Below, piece by piece: positions 12,235 through 24,406 of a DNA stretch of 64,000 nucleotides (its first letter is position 1; each line of letters starts with the position of its first letter). This DNA is from Nymphaea colorata. Taxonomy: Eukaryota; Streptophyta; Magnoliopsida; Nymphaeales; Nymphaeaceae. The notes beneath the pieces were generated by a model. That model searched no databases. It was not told the origin of the DNA and saw only the letters and a list, made by a program, of their open reading frames with translations. The DNA lies in assembly GCF_008831285.2 (NCBI RefSeq), contig NC_045145.1, positions 20,352,040-20,416,039 on the forward strand, read 5' to 3'. The translations under genes were made by a program, and so were the position numbers.

Positions 12235-12240
12235 CACGTG
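12235..12240. promoter_or_regulatory. G-box CACGTG (ABRE-like, GACACGTGG context)
   Basis: A palindromic G-box, embedded in GACACGTGG, a context typical of bZIP/bHLH and ABA-response sites. It lies about 740 bp upstream of the TGA start codon. Confidence 0.45.
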
Positions 12241-12319
12241 GTGGATCCGGGTCTGTATTTTAATACATCGCGATCCAATACCCGAAAGGACTTGGATGCT
12301 GATGGAACCGTATGCCCGA

Positions 12320-12325
12320 CACGTG
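12320..12325. promoter_or_regulatory. second G-box CACGTG
   Basis: A second palindromic CACGTG in GACACGTGT context, 85 bp after the first. Paired G-boxes in one promoter are often functional, but no conservation can be tested here. Confidence 0.45.
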
Positions 12326-12904
12326 TCTCATAATAGATGGGACCCGAACATGGGCTCTGATCCTGGTTTCTTGGACCGGTTGTTTTTGGATCTTAGATTT
12401 GGATCTGGAAGTTGCAGAGTAGACGTGCATGGGAACGCCATCACTACATGGATGCTCAGTTTCCAAAAGTAGCAAACGATCGAGATCGAACGTTTTTTTT
12501 TTTTTTCTTCGTCTCCCTTTGCGAGTGGCGCGATCTTTGGTGCTTTGCTTCGAACCAAGCGCTTTCTCTCTCTGTTTTCTACCGCAGTAAAAGACGGGAG
12601 GTGGGTGATAAAGGGGAGGGGGTTTTACCGCGCGACGCCGCAGAGAGAGTGGGAGGGAGGGAGCAGCTTCGGGAAGCTAAATTTCTGGGGGGGGGGGAGA
12701 AGGAGACTCGCGTCGACGAGGGAGAGGGGATCGCGGGATCGAGTCGTGAAGCTGGGGACATTTTATTGCAGGCCACGGCTCTCTTGTCTTTTTCTTCCTC
12801 GCTCTCTGGCTCTGGGTCTACCTCTCTGTCTGTCTCGCTCATCTATTTTCTGTAGCTGCTCTACTTTGTTCGCGGACTTCGAAGAGCGGGAGAGGAAAAC
12901 AAAG

Positions 12905-12928
12905 ATGGTGGATTTGATGATGATGTGA
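12905..12928 (+). other. upstream ORF 1 in the TGA leader (7 codons)
   Basis: ATG at 12905 followed by six codons and TGA. It is out of frame with the main ORF. Its stop codon shares its last A with the start of upstream ORF 2 (ATG at 12928). It is only relevant if transcription starts upstream of 12905, which the CT-rich leader-like DNA from about 12780 suggests. Confidence 0.4.
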
Positions 12929-12975
12929 TGATGGTGGTAGCCGTGACGACGACGATGATGGTGGACACTGCTTAG
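12928..12975 (+). other. upstream ORF 2 in the TGA leader (15 codons)
   Basis: It opens with two consecutive ATG codons and ends with TAG at 12973-12975, two bases before the main ATG at 12978. It is out of frame with the main ORF. Termination this close to the next start could allow re-initiation or could restrain translation. Confidence 0.4.
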
Positions 12976-12977
12976 TC

Positions 12978-13198
12978 ATGCAGAGCTTTGCGTCTTCTCC
13001 GGGCTCCCTGGCAATGTACTTGAATCTCTTCGTCTCTCTCTCTCTCTCTCTAATGATTTTGGTGGATTCTTCTTCTTGGTTGGTGTTTTTGCGGCCGACG
13101 GTTTGGTCTGCCTGGGTTTGGTCGGATTCATACTGGAAGGAGTGAACATGTTTAGAGTAAATCTCTGTAGGGTTAGGCTTTGTGCAAAGTGTGATTGG

Positions 13199-13246
<48 letters not shown>

Positions 13247-16200
13247 CCCTGCTTGAAAATTAAGCATTTTTTTATCTTCTTACTTGAATTTTTCTATGCT
13301 ACTGGTTCGTGGTGTAGGGATGCGCAAACCAGCCGTATGCACTCTAGGGTTTCCGATCTTGGAGACATTCAGCAGGCCACCGGATTCTGCCTCCAGGACG
13401 CCATGAACCTTGCTCGAAGTATATCCATCTCACTTCTTCCCCTTCCCCATTTCATTTCTCCGCCTCTCCTCTGCCTTTTTCGTTCATTCTTGCGCTTAAT
13501 TTAGGCCACTTCTCGGGTTATACGGTCACCGGGAATTTTGATTCATTTATTTCAACTTGTTATTCATGAAGGTCCCATATTTACTGCTAAATCCCGCGGA
13601 CAGGCAGTTAATCCCGGCGCGTTGCAGGTTAGAGCTTCCAAAAATGTGACTGGCTTTCGCCTCTCAAATTCGTAGTGATCTCATTTATGAATGATCATTG
13701 GTTTTTTTTTTCTTCCTTTTTTCCGTGGTGATCAGATAACCAATCCATTGGATACGGGCTCTGCGGAGAAAAGGGTACCCAGTGGGCAGCACTCTTCTTC
13801 CCAGAAGGGTCTGCAGACGAACTCTTCTGCTCTAGCTCTGGTGAATGGTTCTTTAGAGAATTGGGGGGAGTCTGGTGTGGCGTCTGCAAGTCCGCCGACG
13901 GATACTTCAACGGATGTCGATACCGATGACAAAAATCAATCGGTAAATTGCTCGGCTATTTCCATTTTTACTGCAACTTTGATGGCTCTATTAGCATGCT
14001 ATCAGCGCGAGCGCGAGATATTGATGATCATGTTTATAGTGAGCCCATTGTGCTACTTGTAATTGTGCGTTATGATGGTACCTTTTTCATAGTCTGAAGG
14101 TGGTCAAAATCGAGCGGTGGTAACCGTGGACTCATCTGACAGATCAAAGGAGAAAACAGCTGATCAAAAGGTTAGACAAAAGTTACCCCTTAACTAATCT
14201 GTTAATATGTCTAAGTAACCTTTTTGTTTTTTTCGTTTTTTTTTTTCTTTTTCCATGCAGACGCTGCGTCGGCTTGCTCAAAATCGTGAGGCTGCAAGAA
14301 AGAGCCGCTTGAGGAAAAAGGTTAGATGGTTTTTTCATTTGCATGTACTTCTTCAGTCAGGTTCGAGCTCATTTTTATGGCTTCTTTATTCTTTTTATTT
14401 TTTATTTTTATTTTATGTTGTGCTTAGGTTCAAGTAGGCACAAATTTGTTGGCAGAATGATGGCCGTAGATGTTCTTGTAGTTTTAAGAATCGATTCAGC
14501 TATCTGCAGTTGAACTTTTGAATTCTTTGTGACGCCTGATGATCTGTCCACAATTGGTCACTCCTCAGTAATTCCAACAAAAAAATTCAGCGCTTTCTTT
14601 TTTCTTTTTTTTCCTGTTTGATGAATTTGAAGCTACCTTACTGGGAAATAGTTGGAGATATGAATTTATATTCGCTGAGTTACAATTCTCTTATATAGAT
14701 GTAGACTATATACTTCACCTTGGACCTTTTCCTTGAGCGTAAAGGTTATGATCACATATCCACATTTAGCCTGTTTTGAGCCGTATTCACCGAGGAATTT
14801 TTGCTGTTATTTTGCAGTGTAAGTGGAACTGTTGGCAGAGGACCTCGTCTGATCTATTCACACCTTATAAATGACATTCTGCATTAAGCGCTGGAAACTT
14901 CTAAGCCTAGGTCGTTGATTGGATGTGAAAACTCGGCGAATATTTTAGGTCATGAACCATGTTTTAGGTTCATGATTGGATGTGAAAACTCAGATGAGGT
15001 TCTGCACTAAGCACTAGGAAATTCTTGTTCTGTGACACTAATTGCACAATGTGTGCTGCTTTTGTGGTGGCATACTAAACCCAGTTGGGCCTATGGATCC
15101 CACTTAATTAATTAAACGTTGTGGTCCAGATACCTTCAGTCCTGTGAGCACTGAAAATACTTACATTTATTTGTTTCATGTAGATGTTAGAATGGTCTTA
15201 ATTACTCTTAAAGCAGTTCGCAAGGAAGAAAAAGAGTTATGGGTTCATGGGACGGTTATGAAATCTTGCATTGCAAACAAATCTTTTCTGGCGAGAGTGA
15301 TATACAAAACAATTCTTCCTAGTGGTGATTTGGAGATGTGCTTTGCAATGAGCATTTTTCAAATGCTCATGAGACCTCTTAGGCATGTCCAGTGCTGAAC
15401 ATGATTAATACTTTTATATTACATGAAAAATAGCCTGATCCTAGCTATGAATGATTTATGTGAAAAATAACTTTAAAAAATAATGAACAAGGTTTCATGT
15501 TATAATATTCATATTTTAAAGTATGAATTCTGGTTCATGGAGGATCTGAGCCCAGCTTATCATGGGCTATTGTTACCTGGGACCAATCTGTTTCTCATAC
15601 TTGAAACCTCTGGTGGTACATGCCACTTTTAACTATGATTTTTTTTTTTTTGGAATTTTGGAGAATGTCAGAAGTGTGCAGACTAATTTGCGAAAATTTA
15701 TCTTCCCTTACTCTAAAGTAGTTCTGGTCCATGGTTGAATTTCATAGCCTTCTGCCCAACCTGTTTGATGTTCCATTATTTCCTGCATTTATCTATATGG
15801 ACATGTATTTCCCCTTCCTTTTGTGCTTTTTTGGTGGTATTGGGAAGTTATGCACCATCTTAATCTGTTGTCTATTTTGTGGCATAAATAGGCTTACGTT
15901 CAGCAGTTGGAAAGTAGCCGGCTGAAGCTGAGTCAGCTTGAGCAGGAGCTTCAGAGGGCACGTCAGCAGGTTTATTGGTTACTTTAAGTAAAATTCTACT
16001 TTAAACTTTGTGGATAATATTATCTTTTCTTGCTTTTTTTATTAAGAAATTCTTGCATGCAGGGAATCTTCATTGCAGGTGGTTGTGCAGGAGACCAAAG
16101 TCATTCAGTGGGTGGGAATGGTAGGTATTATGTACTTAATTTGGTATATTTGTTGCCTTCACATGTTGCTTGAAATATTCTCATTAATTATTTTTGTTGA

Positions 16201-19200
16201 ATATATTCCAATTTGGGTCCTTAACACGTCTTCATTCTTGAGTAAGTTGCAAATTTGTGTGTACTTCATTGTATCCATGCAAATTTCTCATATGCTAGCT
16301 AGCCGTTTAAGGGTTGATATTTGATACTTAGATCTCAGAAAGTAATTCAATCATAAATGTCCATTTTCAGCCTGAAAAAGGAAATTTTGCTTCTGAAATG
16401 TCAACCCTGTGGACATTGAATTGTAGCACTGTCCTCAAAATCAGCTTGTGAATTGAATTGGAAAGCATGATGATTCAGAGAATCGATGAATCGGAATCAG
16501 AATTGTTTGTGAATTGATCCAATTAAAAAATGTGTTTAATAGAAACGTTCAAATAAAAATTTAAGACTTAGAAAATCGCTCCCTAGCTCCCCAGTTTCTT
16601 GCTGGAAAGTTTTTTTTTCTTATATTCAACAATCAATTGTTTTTCCAAAAAAAGTTGTTGAAGAAACTATTTATATAAAGTAAAAAGAAAAAAAAAATAA
16701 ACAGTAATTAACCAGGGTACAAAAGCCACAGTGAGAAAGGGGGCAGGTTGAGCATATGCCTAGTTTCACTTTCTTTGTTTCCCCCAGTCTCCTCAGAAAG
16801 GAAAAAGAAATTTCCTGTGCGCTTGTCCCAATATCAATGTGCTCTTCACCACGTTAGGGATGCAGGTTTGTCCTACACATCTCAACCGGGATCCATCCTC
16901 TCTGTGGCCTTCTCCTCCTCCAGGTTCAGGCGGACTCTGCTTGGAATGGCTTCTGCTACAATAGGTGTTCTAACGACACCCTGCCGTTAGATGAATGAAG
17001 GATGGAAACCTGTAGGATTCTTTTCTTTCACACTGGGTTCCAAACCAGCAAGGCAATAGATGGAGCCTGATCCAGCTGCAGCCAATGTTTTGCTGTTATG
17101 CTGCCATGAGATGGTAAATCGCTGTGTGCACGATGGCAATTGACATTGTGCCTATAAGTTGTTGGGTGACTGACGAGGCCCGAAGCCCCATGAGGGACCA
17201 GAAGATTGCATCTCTGTTTTGCAATGAATCAGCTGATTCAAGCTTGTTTTGGCCGATTTTGGACAACCATTGACTAGCTTTTGCTATAAATGCATCAACT
17301 TTTAGTTCTGAATAACCTTTCTTTTGGTGTTCTGATGGTTTATATCTTTGCTTGCTAATTGTCTTAAATCACAAAAAATAATTTAATCATAAAGGTCCAT
17401 TTTCTCTATTGGAGACTTTTATATGGTCGAAAGCTGGACAACATCTTATGTCATGTTGGGTGAGTCTTTGATCTGCAAAAGGAAATTTTGCTTGTGCAAT
17501 GTTATCCCTGTGGACATTGAGTTCAACAGTATGTATGCTCACCATGTAGGCTCTTAAGATCGGGAATGTCTGAATTCAACAATCATTAGTTTAGGTGCTG
17601 TAGATAACTTAAATAACAACTGTTATGGTCTACTTATATCTTATTCTTGGCCATTTGATTATATCAGGCTACTTTTTGATGTAAAAGTTTCTGTACCTAT
17701 AGGGTCTGATGATAAAGGGATGTGTTGAACGTCACTGTGGACTCGTGGAGTGCTCTGATAATGACCATGCAGCTCATGTTAATTATATATGGTTTAGAAG
17801 AAAAAAGAGCACGATACACTATTAGTGGTAACTTAGTTCCAGGCATCCTTCTTAAAGCATTCCCCTTTTGTCTTTTAATCATTAGTTCTGGGCATCCTTC
17901 ATGAAAAAATCTTTCTTTTCTCTTTTAATCTTTTCTATTAGCTAATATGAGCACTAGGAAAGAGGTTATGGCCATCTTGGTAGCATCATTTATTCAAGAG
18001 AGCATAATTTTAAGAGTCAAACCACTCTTGTGGTGCTTGTTTAGGCCTCTCCTGATGCCTTCTTATGAAGGGTGTGTTACGTTGATATCCTTCAAATTTA
18101 TGCATTCTTATTTTAAGTTACACTACTGTAAACAATTCAAATGCAGTTGTGCTCATGTACAGCAGGAGAGCTTGTCAAAGATCAATTGACCATTGTCATC
18201 TCTCTCTTGCTGGTTCTCGCTGAAGATGTGGTTTTCTCTTCTGATTTTGGTTTGTTATAATCTTCTAATTGTCAATAACGCATCGTTTGGCTCCATTGTT
18301 TCTCCTAACCACTGCTGTATATTGGGTTTGGATCCTGGAAAGCAGGATGCTGAAACTGTATGCTGAAGCTCTTGGTAACCAGCTGGCTTAGCCTTGACAA
18401 CTGAGGCACCACGTGATAACATTATTGTCATTTATTACACACTTTTGTCATCATTTGGGAACTTTTGTTGTAGCATAGATGACTGTGTAAGCTAATGGTC
18501 TTGCATGCACATTCATGTCATTTATCATCCACCTCATGTGTTCTACATGTCACTGAGTATTGCTAGTGAGTAGTGACAATAGTGGTATATACGGTAGTGC
18601 AAAAGAACATCAATTTGTTTGTTGTAGCCCTGCAAACATGTTCAATGTTTGGCATATTGTGCATCTGTGCCAAACATTGAAATTGATGTTGATGAACTTT
18701 GATGATGTGGATGTGCACTAATGGCTTTCAATTGTAGGTTGTGATAACTTCCAGTTTCATCTATGGTATATATTTTGGTTCCCAGTATTTGCATAATCAA
18801 AGCATTGCTAGGGTTTCTCCATTTGTGTGTGCATTTCAGTGGGGCTTTCTACCCGTCAACAGTAATGAGTAACAAGAGGCTTCAGGCTGGCACCGTAATT
18901 GGATTTAGAATGATAATTGACAACTACATAATTAATAGCGGTCACCCCTTGTGCAGGTGCCCTGGCGTTTGATTTGGAGTATGCTAGATGGCTTGATGAA
19001 AATCAACGGCAGATAAATGACCTGAGAGCAGCTGTGAACGCTCATGTTGGTGATAATGAGCTGCGGCTTCTCGTGGATGCAGTTATGGCACAGTACGATG
19101 ATCTGTTCAGGATCAAAGGCGTTGGTGCAAAAGCTGATGTTTTCCACATGCTTTCAGGTATGTGGAAGACCCCAGCTGAGAGGTGCTTCATGTGGTTGGG

Positions 19201-19875
19201 AGGTTTCCGATCTTCAGAGCTTTTGAAGGTTAAACCTCACCACAGCTTTTTCATCTGGAGTTCAGAGATTCTCTGTAGATAAAGAGTACAAAATAAAAAT
19301 TGGTTTTTGTATTGACGTTTAAAAATGGATATAGGACATGGTACTGATAGTGTGGTTGCTCTGTCTGTGTTGCAGATCCTAGCACAACATCTTGAGCCTT
19401 TGACTGAGCAGCAGTTAGTCGGCATATGTAATCTTCAACAGTCTTCCCAGCAGGCTGAAGATGCATTGTCCCAAGGGATGGAAGCATTGCAGCAATCTCT
19501 TTCCGAGACGCTAGCATCTGGCACTCTGGGACCTTCCGGTTCATCCGACAATGTTGCCAATTACATGGGTCAAATGGCAACGGCTATGGGGAAGCTTGGT
19601 ACACTTGAGAGCTTTCTTCGCCAGGTAGGAAACCCCTTATTCAATTTTCTGCGTCTCTTCAAACAGAAACACACACAAGTGCCCAACCATCTTTTGGAGT
19701 GATGTTGAAATTTCTGTTATGATACCAGGCCGACCATCTCCGGTTGCAGACTTTGCAGCAGATGCACCGCATACTAACAACTCGTCAAGCGGCAAGGGCT
19801 CTGCTTTCTATAAGTGACTATTTCTCTCGCCTGCGTGCACTTAGTTCACTGTGGCTGGCACGTCCAAGGGAATAA
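12978..19875 (+). CDS. TGA-class bZIP transcription factor, TGA2/5/6-like clade
   Basis: Nuclear factor of the family that binds TGACG elements and partners NPR1-type co-activators in salicylate and stress responses. Eleven exons: 12978-13015, 13318-13418, 13572-13627, 13736-13942, 14093-14170, 14261-14320, 15892-15969, 16063-16120, 18957-19228, 19376-19624, 19729-19875; all junctions are GT..AG and in phase, giving 447 aa. Residues 161-180 form the basic region (N168-x7-R176). Leucines 186, 193 and 200 start a short zipper. The DOG1-type domain occupies roughly 230-440, ending LWLARPRE. An N-terminal extension of about 115 residues precedes the usual TDTSTD segment. The zipper is split from the basic region by a 1.57-kb intron, and the intron before the DOG1 domain is 2.8 kb. 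C334 is present but the second TGA1 redox cysteine is Ser340. The first, 12-codon exon is the least certain part; ATG 13337 is the alternative start. Confidence 0.93.
13203..13245. repeat. (TG)n microsatellite in TGA intron 1
   Basis: About 21 TG repeats, 70 bp before the exon 2 acceptor. A (CT)n tract also lies in this intron near 13033-13050. Confidence 0.95.
16349..17520. repeat. diverged direct repeat pair inside TGA intron 8
   Basis: Two blocks recur in the same order about 1 kb apart. AATCATAAA.GTCCATTTTC is found at 16349 and near 17386. A segment from AAAGGAAATTTTGCTT to CCCTGTGGACATTGA is found at 16376-16421 and 17478-17520. The spacing between the blocks differs, so one copy has gained or lost sequence. 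No coding content is seen. Confidence 0.6.
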
Positions 19876-20692
19876 ATTGCCTGTTATATGGTAGATCTTG
19901 TTATGCAGAGGAAGCAGCAGTGTAGTCACGTCTCCAATCCGGTCCCAAGGTCCGAGAGCAATGTTGAGAATGAGAAAATGAAAATATTTGTCGGGCTTAG
20001 CAGCCGCCATAACCATGAGGTTGTAAGGGATGGGATGATAATCTGCTAGTCCAACAAGGTCCTGTAACCCTGTACAGTAATAGGTCAAATTGTATGCTCA
20101 AGCTTCCCTGGGAACACCAGAATGTAATTGGGTCGTTTAGTTATTATTAATGTCTTGTTTATTGCCATTCTTCTAGTTGCCTGCAACTTACCTCATATAC
20201 TTAACCGAACATGTCAAATATGATCTATGTTTTGGTATTGATAAAAAGGGGGTCCTTGCCTTCACTCGTGAGGTACTTGAAATTTTGCTTGGTCAGTTTC
20301 AGTTGTTTCTTCTGAATGCCATTCTTATTGACTTTTTTATTCCGTTGATACATTGATCAGTGTCTTTGTGGAACTAACACCCTGTTTGGATGATATGGGA
20401 GAGGGTGGGAGTGGAATAGAAAAGATATGTAATTCTCTGTTTGGATGGTCAATTAAATAGGAGGAAACGTAAAAGGCAATTAAAAATTGGTTTTGGATGC
20501 AAAGGAAGGGAAAGAGAAAAAAAGCATAAAGATTTCTTGATGAGATTGTGAAGGAAAAGAAAAGTTTTCTTAGCAAAATTACTCTCTAACAATACCATTG
20601 TGTTGCAAATTGCTATCTAACAATACCTCCTTGGATGGTTTTATTTTGATGGTACTGAAGAAAAGTGTGGAAGCTGGTTCTTGTCCTTCTTT

Positions 20693-20739
<47 letters not shown>

Positions 20740-23069
20740 ATAAGGGATCTGACCCTCTCTTCTATTGAGCAGCTATTAACTGAAGAGGAAGGGGGAACCC
20801 AGCCCTTCCGCTGTGGTTGGCAGCTGGGGTGTCGAATGGCATGGTGGGCTATTAAAACTGCTAAACATTCTTTACGGCTAAACATTTTTTCTTTTTTGTG
20901 TAACAGAGGCCACTAATGGGCATACTGATTTAACTTTTTACCATCAGTAGTCTCCCATCAGAGAAATCATCTTTTCCATCAATCTAAAACGCCATAGTAA
21001 AAGCAAAGTTGAATTTTGGGGGTCTTTGCCAAAAAATCATGATAGGGCAGAAATGTTACAAGACAAGTTTAATTTGTGGATTTGGTTGGTTCACCCCAAG
21101 CATGATAGGACTACAGGTCACATGACAAGTTTATTTTTGTGGTTTTTGGTTGGTTGGCTGCTTGGCTGCATCATTTGTTTTGTTTTGTGGGGTTTATCAT
21201 CCAACTGCTACTTTGAACTCTCAAGAGCATTAGCGTAATAGATAAGATGGGGCTGGTAGACGGTCAGCCTTCATTTTGAATTCTTATGACAACATTTTCA
21301 TGTAAAAGAGAGACACTGACATACAAGTTGAAGCATAATGAAGGTGTCATCTTAAAACACCAAAAACCGACCTAGGATCTTAAAAGGATGAGAGAAAAGA
21401 GTTGATGGCTTCAGTCCTCTTGCTACACAGTAGAATGAACTATTTTTCACTGCTACTTGAAACTTTATCTCTTTGAGAGTTGAATGGGCAAGCTGTATAT
21501 ACTTGTAGGCATATATTTACCAAATTATTGCAACGGTATCCTGAAGCATTAAATTTGTGATCTTGTTCAATGCAGTTGAAGCTGCATGTTCTGGCGGCCA
21601 TATCACATTCTTTTGGGATACAAAATTGGTTGATATTGGAGTGGGTACCCCAGAACTAGAGCACAGACACAGTAAGTGATGCTTCCTCCAGTTCACAATG
21701 AAGACACTGAAACAATGTAGGCTTCTTCCCCCTTGATCTAAATCTTGCTTCTTGGGTCTACAGAGAACCTTTAAGACTCCAATGCTTTTCCTGGAACTGA
21801 TTTTTTTTTTTTCCTTTCGACTTTTGAAAGAGATCATGAATAAAAACATAATATGAGCCTTTTGAACCTTCAGGTGAGCAAAAGATCAATCCCACAGCCA
21901 AATAGAAGGCCGAAGCCCCTCCCCTTCATCCCTTTAGCGTTTAGGGCTGCTTTATGGTGCCTCGGGATAGGTGCTCCGTTATGCACTATTTGCATATTGA
22001 TGCTGCCCCTTTTGTAGCATAAAGAATTAACGTTGCGGGAATTTGAAATGAAGACTAACCACCTACCAGCCCCCATCACAGTTCTTGCACCAACCTCCCA
22101 AAGATAAATGATACTTTGAACCTTCAGTTTCTTCTTTTTTGTTCACTTGATTAAGCGAGCCTAAGCTTGAGTTAGGGAGTCACATACTTATCTAATACTG
22201 TTTGGTTAATGTGTTAAGCTTGATGAGCTCCCTGAAACTTCGAAAAATCACAACCATACATTGATTTTCTTCTCATAACACTTACAAAAATATTACCCAA
22301 TATATGAATTTTCTGGTTTCACCTTCCTTGAAACCATACCTCAAAATCATAACTAGGCAATCTGAGGCGTGTGCATGGTCTGTTTATTGGTCGAGAATAA
22401 GGCCAGTGCGGTGCGTCTCAGAATATCAATTTGAATATTTGATGATGGGTCGTGACCTCAAGATTCGGATATCATTAGGCTAGATCCACTTAAGCTTTGC
22501 ATGAGTGCTCCAATTTAGTAGGAAAAAATCCAGATCTGACATTCCTGAATCTGATTATATGTAAAAAAAATTGGAATTCCGTACGTGCATTCAAATTTAA
22601 CTCAAAGTACGAATGAGAGAAACCTTGAAGAAGCTTAAGTTCTGCCTTTTTTTTTTTTTTGTTATAGGTTTAAGGTTGCTTTCAAACGTGAGAGAAAAGC
22701 AATACATTTTATCAACTACAATGTTGTACATCAACCACGTGCAGTTTAGAAAAGTGATATTCACCATAATCAATTTGATGAACAAATTAAACTTTTACCA
22801 GCTAAATGGTTGAACCAGCTATGCTATATTTAAAAGCAACTCAAAATCCAATTACGGACTCATTGCTTGGATAACTTGATCCGGTTTTGTCTAGACCTGG
22901 TTTGGCGCCCTCGTCGCCCAGAAGGAAGGGCTCCTGTCATACATAAGCGACACTACTTAATCCACTTTCTGGAGGCAAAGTGACTTTCACCCAAAAATCC
23001 GGCACTGCTGAGAGTCGACGGTGCAGCCGGAACAGGAGAAGACAGTAAGGCAAGAGGGAGGAAGGAAGG
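19876..23069. other. intergenic region
   Basis: This holds the TGA 3' UTR and then non-coding DNA. Near 20378 a CCCTGTTTGGATGATATGGG start resembles the ends of GTTTGG-type MITEs, but I found no matching opposite end. Open frames at 21026-21238 and 21517-21849 have no recognised motif. Confidence 0.55.
20696..20739. repeat. compound (TC)n(AC)n microsatellite
   Basis: A TC run passes directly into a short AC run. Confidence 0.9.
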
Positions 23070-23491
23070 ATGAACACGGACATCACCGCGTTGGCCAAGC
23101 CGGAGTATCCGGTGGTGGATCGCAACCCTCCTTTCACGAAAACCGTGGCAAATTTCAACACCCTCGACTATCTCCGCCTTCTCTCAATCACCGGCGTCTC
23201 CGTCACAGTCGGATACCTTTCCGGTGATTCTTTAACACCGTCTTACAAATTTGGGGTTTTTGCTTTGCCGGTCTTTTCTTTTTTTGGTCTTTGGATTGTT
23301 GGGTTTTAATTCCTTTGGGGTTTTGAAATATAGGGATCAAGCCTAATATCAGGGGCCCATCGATGTTCACTGGCGGCTTAATCGGTCTGATGGGTGGGTT
23401 CATGTACGCCTATCAGAACTCTGCGGGACGGCTGATGGGTTTCTTCCCCAACGACGAGGAGGTAGCTCGGTACAAGAAATATAATAAGTAG
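23070..23491 (+). CDS. small mitochondrial protein, probable plant complex I accessory subunit (P1-like)
   Basis: Two exons, 23070-23223 and 23334-23491, encode 103 aa with no visible cleavable presequence. The N-terminus (MNTDITALAKPEYPVVDRNP) and the core GGLIGLMGGFMYAYQNSAGR followed by LMGFFPND match, from memory, a conserved plant protein found in mitochondrial complex I preparations (Arabidopsis At1g67350-type). A hydrophobic Gly-rich segment at about residues 63-82 could span the inner membrane. A second moderately hydrophobic stretch lies at about 33-52. The start has a purine-rich context and follows an in-frame open leader of only a few codons. The intron is 110 bp. Membership of a conserved small family is secure; the exact subunit name is from recall and should be confirmed. 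Confidence 0.75.
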
Positions 23492-24371
23492 GATTTGTTT
23501 GTGTCGAGGGCTTTCATTGGACCCTTCTGATGCTTTGGCCATGAATCAATTGTATGCCTTCTATTAGTTATCAGTTCGATTAGTTTCCGTCGTCTCTCAT
23601 TTTGTTGGTAAATGCATTTCATACTGTATCCTGAACTCAACAAGGGCTTGGACCCTTATTTAATAATGCTGATGTTTTGTCAAGCGATTTTGAAGTTGTA
23701 CTGTAATAAATTGAAAAGTATGCGATGGGGTAATGTGAGTCGTTCTCTTGGAGTAATATATAGATTTGATTATGAGATGTGCTGTCTTCCTTTCTGTTTG
23801 GCAATCTCTCTGACCTAAAGCTAGATTTATTGTGACTATGTTTCCTAATTGAAATTTGACCTTGTATCTACCATATTAGTGTCATAACTCGTAAGCTTGT
23901 TATGCAGCTCGATTCTTACAAACGGTTTCTCTGCTTTTCTATTTAGTGGCATAATACCAGTCTTTGTTCTACCACTCTCGAGTATAAACGTTTTACTTGG
24001 TGGGTAGAACAATCTTTTCTGTGTAATTTTTCGTCAGTTAGTCCAACCAGCAGAAATCCTACTCGTAATATCCTTTCTAAAAGCCATAGTTCGTTGTACC
24101 ATATACCCTTATAAAACCTTTCCATTGTTGTTGTCCGATGTTATAACCAGAAATATATAAGAGAAGGAAAGAAGCAGGAATAACTGAAACTGTTACCATA
24201 CCATCATCTTAGTTGTTAACATCCTGACTAGGGCTGAGTAGTGTAACTTAGTCGGTTAAGTTTGTTATTGACCAGTATGTATTTCTGTTTCAAACCAGCG
24301 ACTAGCTCATCAAATTAGTCATTAGTTAGCTTATTAATTCTTGAGTCCTTGACCTATAAACATATACATTC

Positions 24372-24406
<35 letters not shown>

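Noticed and set aside
11797-12237. Long overlapping open frames on both strands in GC-rich DNA
   Set aside because: They are open in several frames at once, a GC-composition effect, with no domain and a position directly in the TGA promoter.
20378-20560. Possible GTTTGG-ended MITE starting CCCTGTTTGG
   Set aside because: I could not find a matching inverted end or target duplication, so it may be a fragment or chance.
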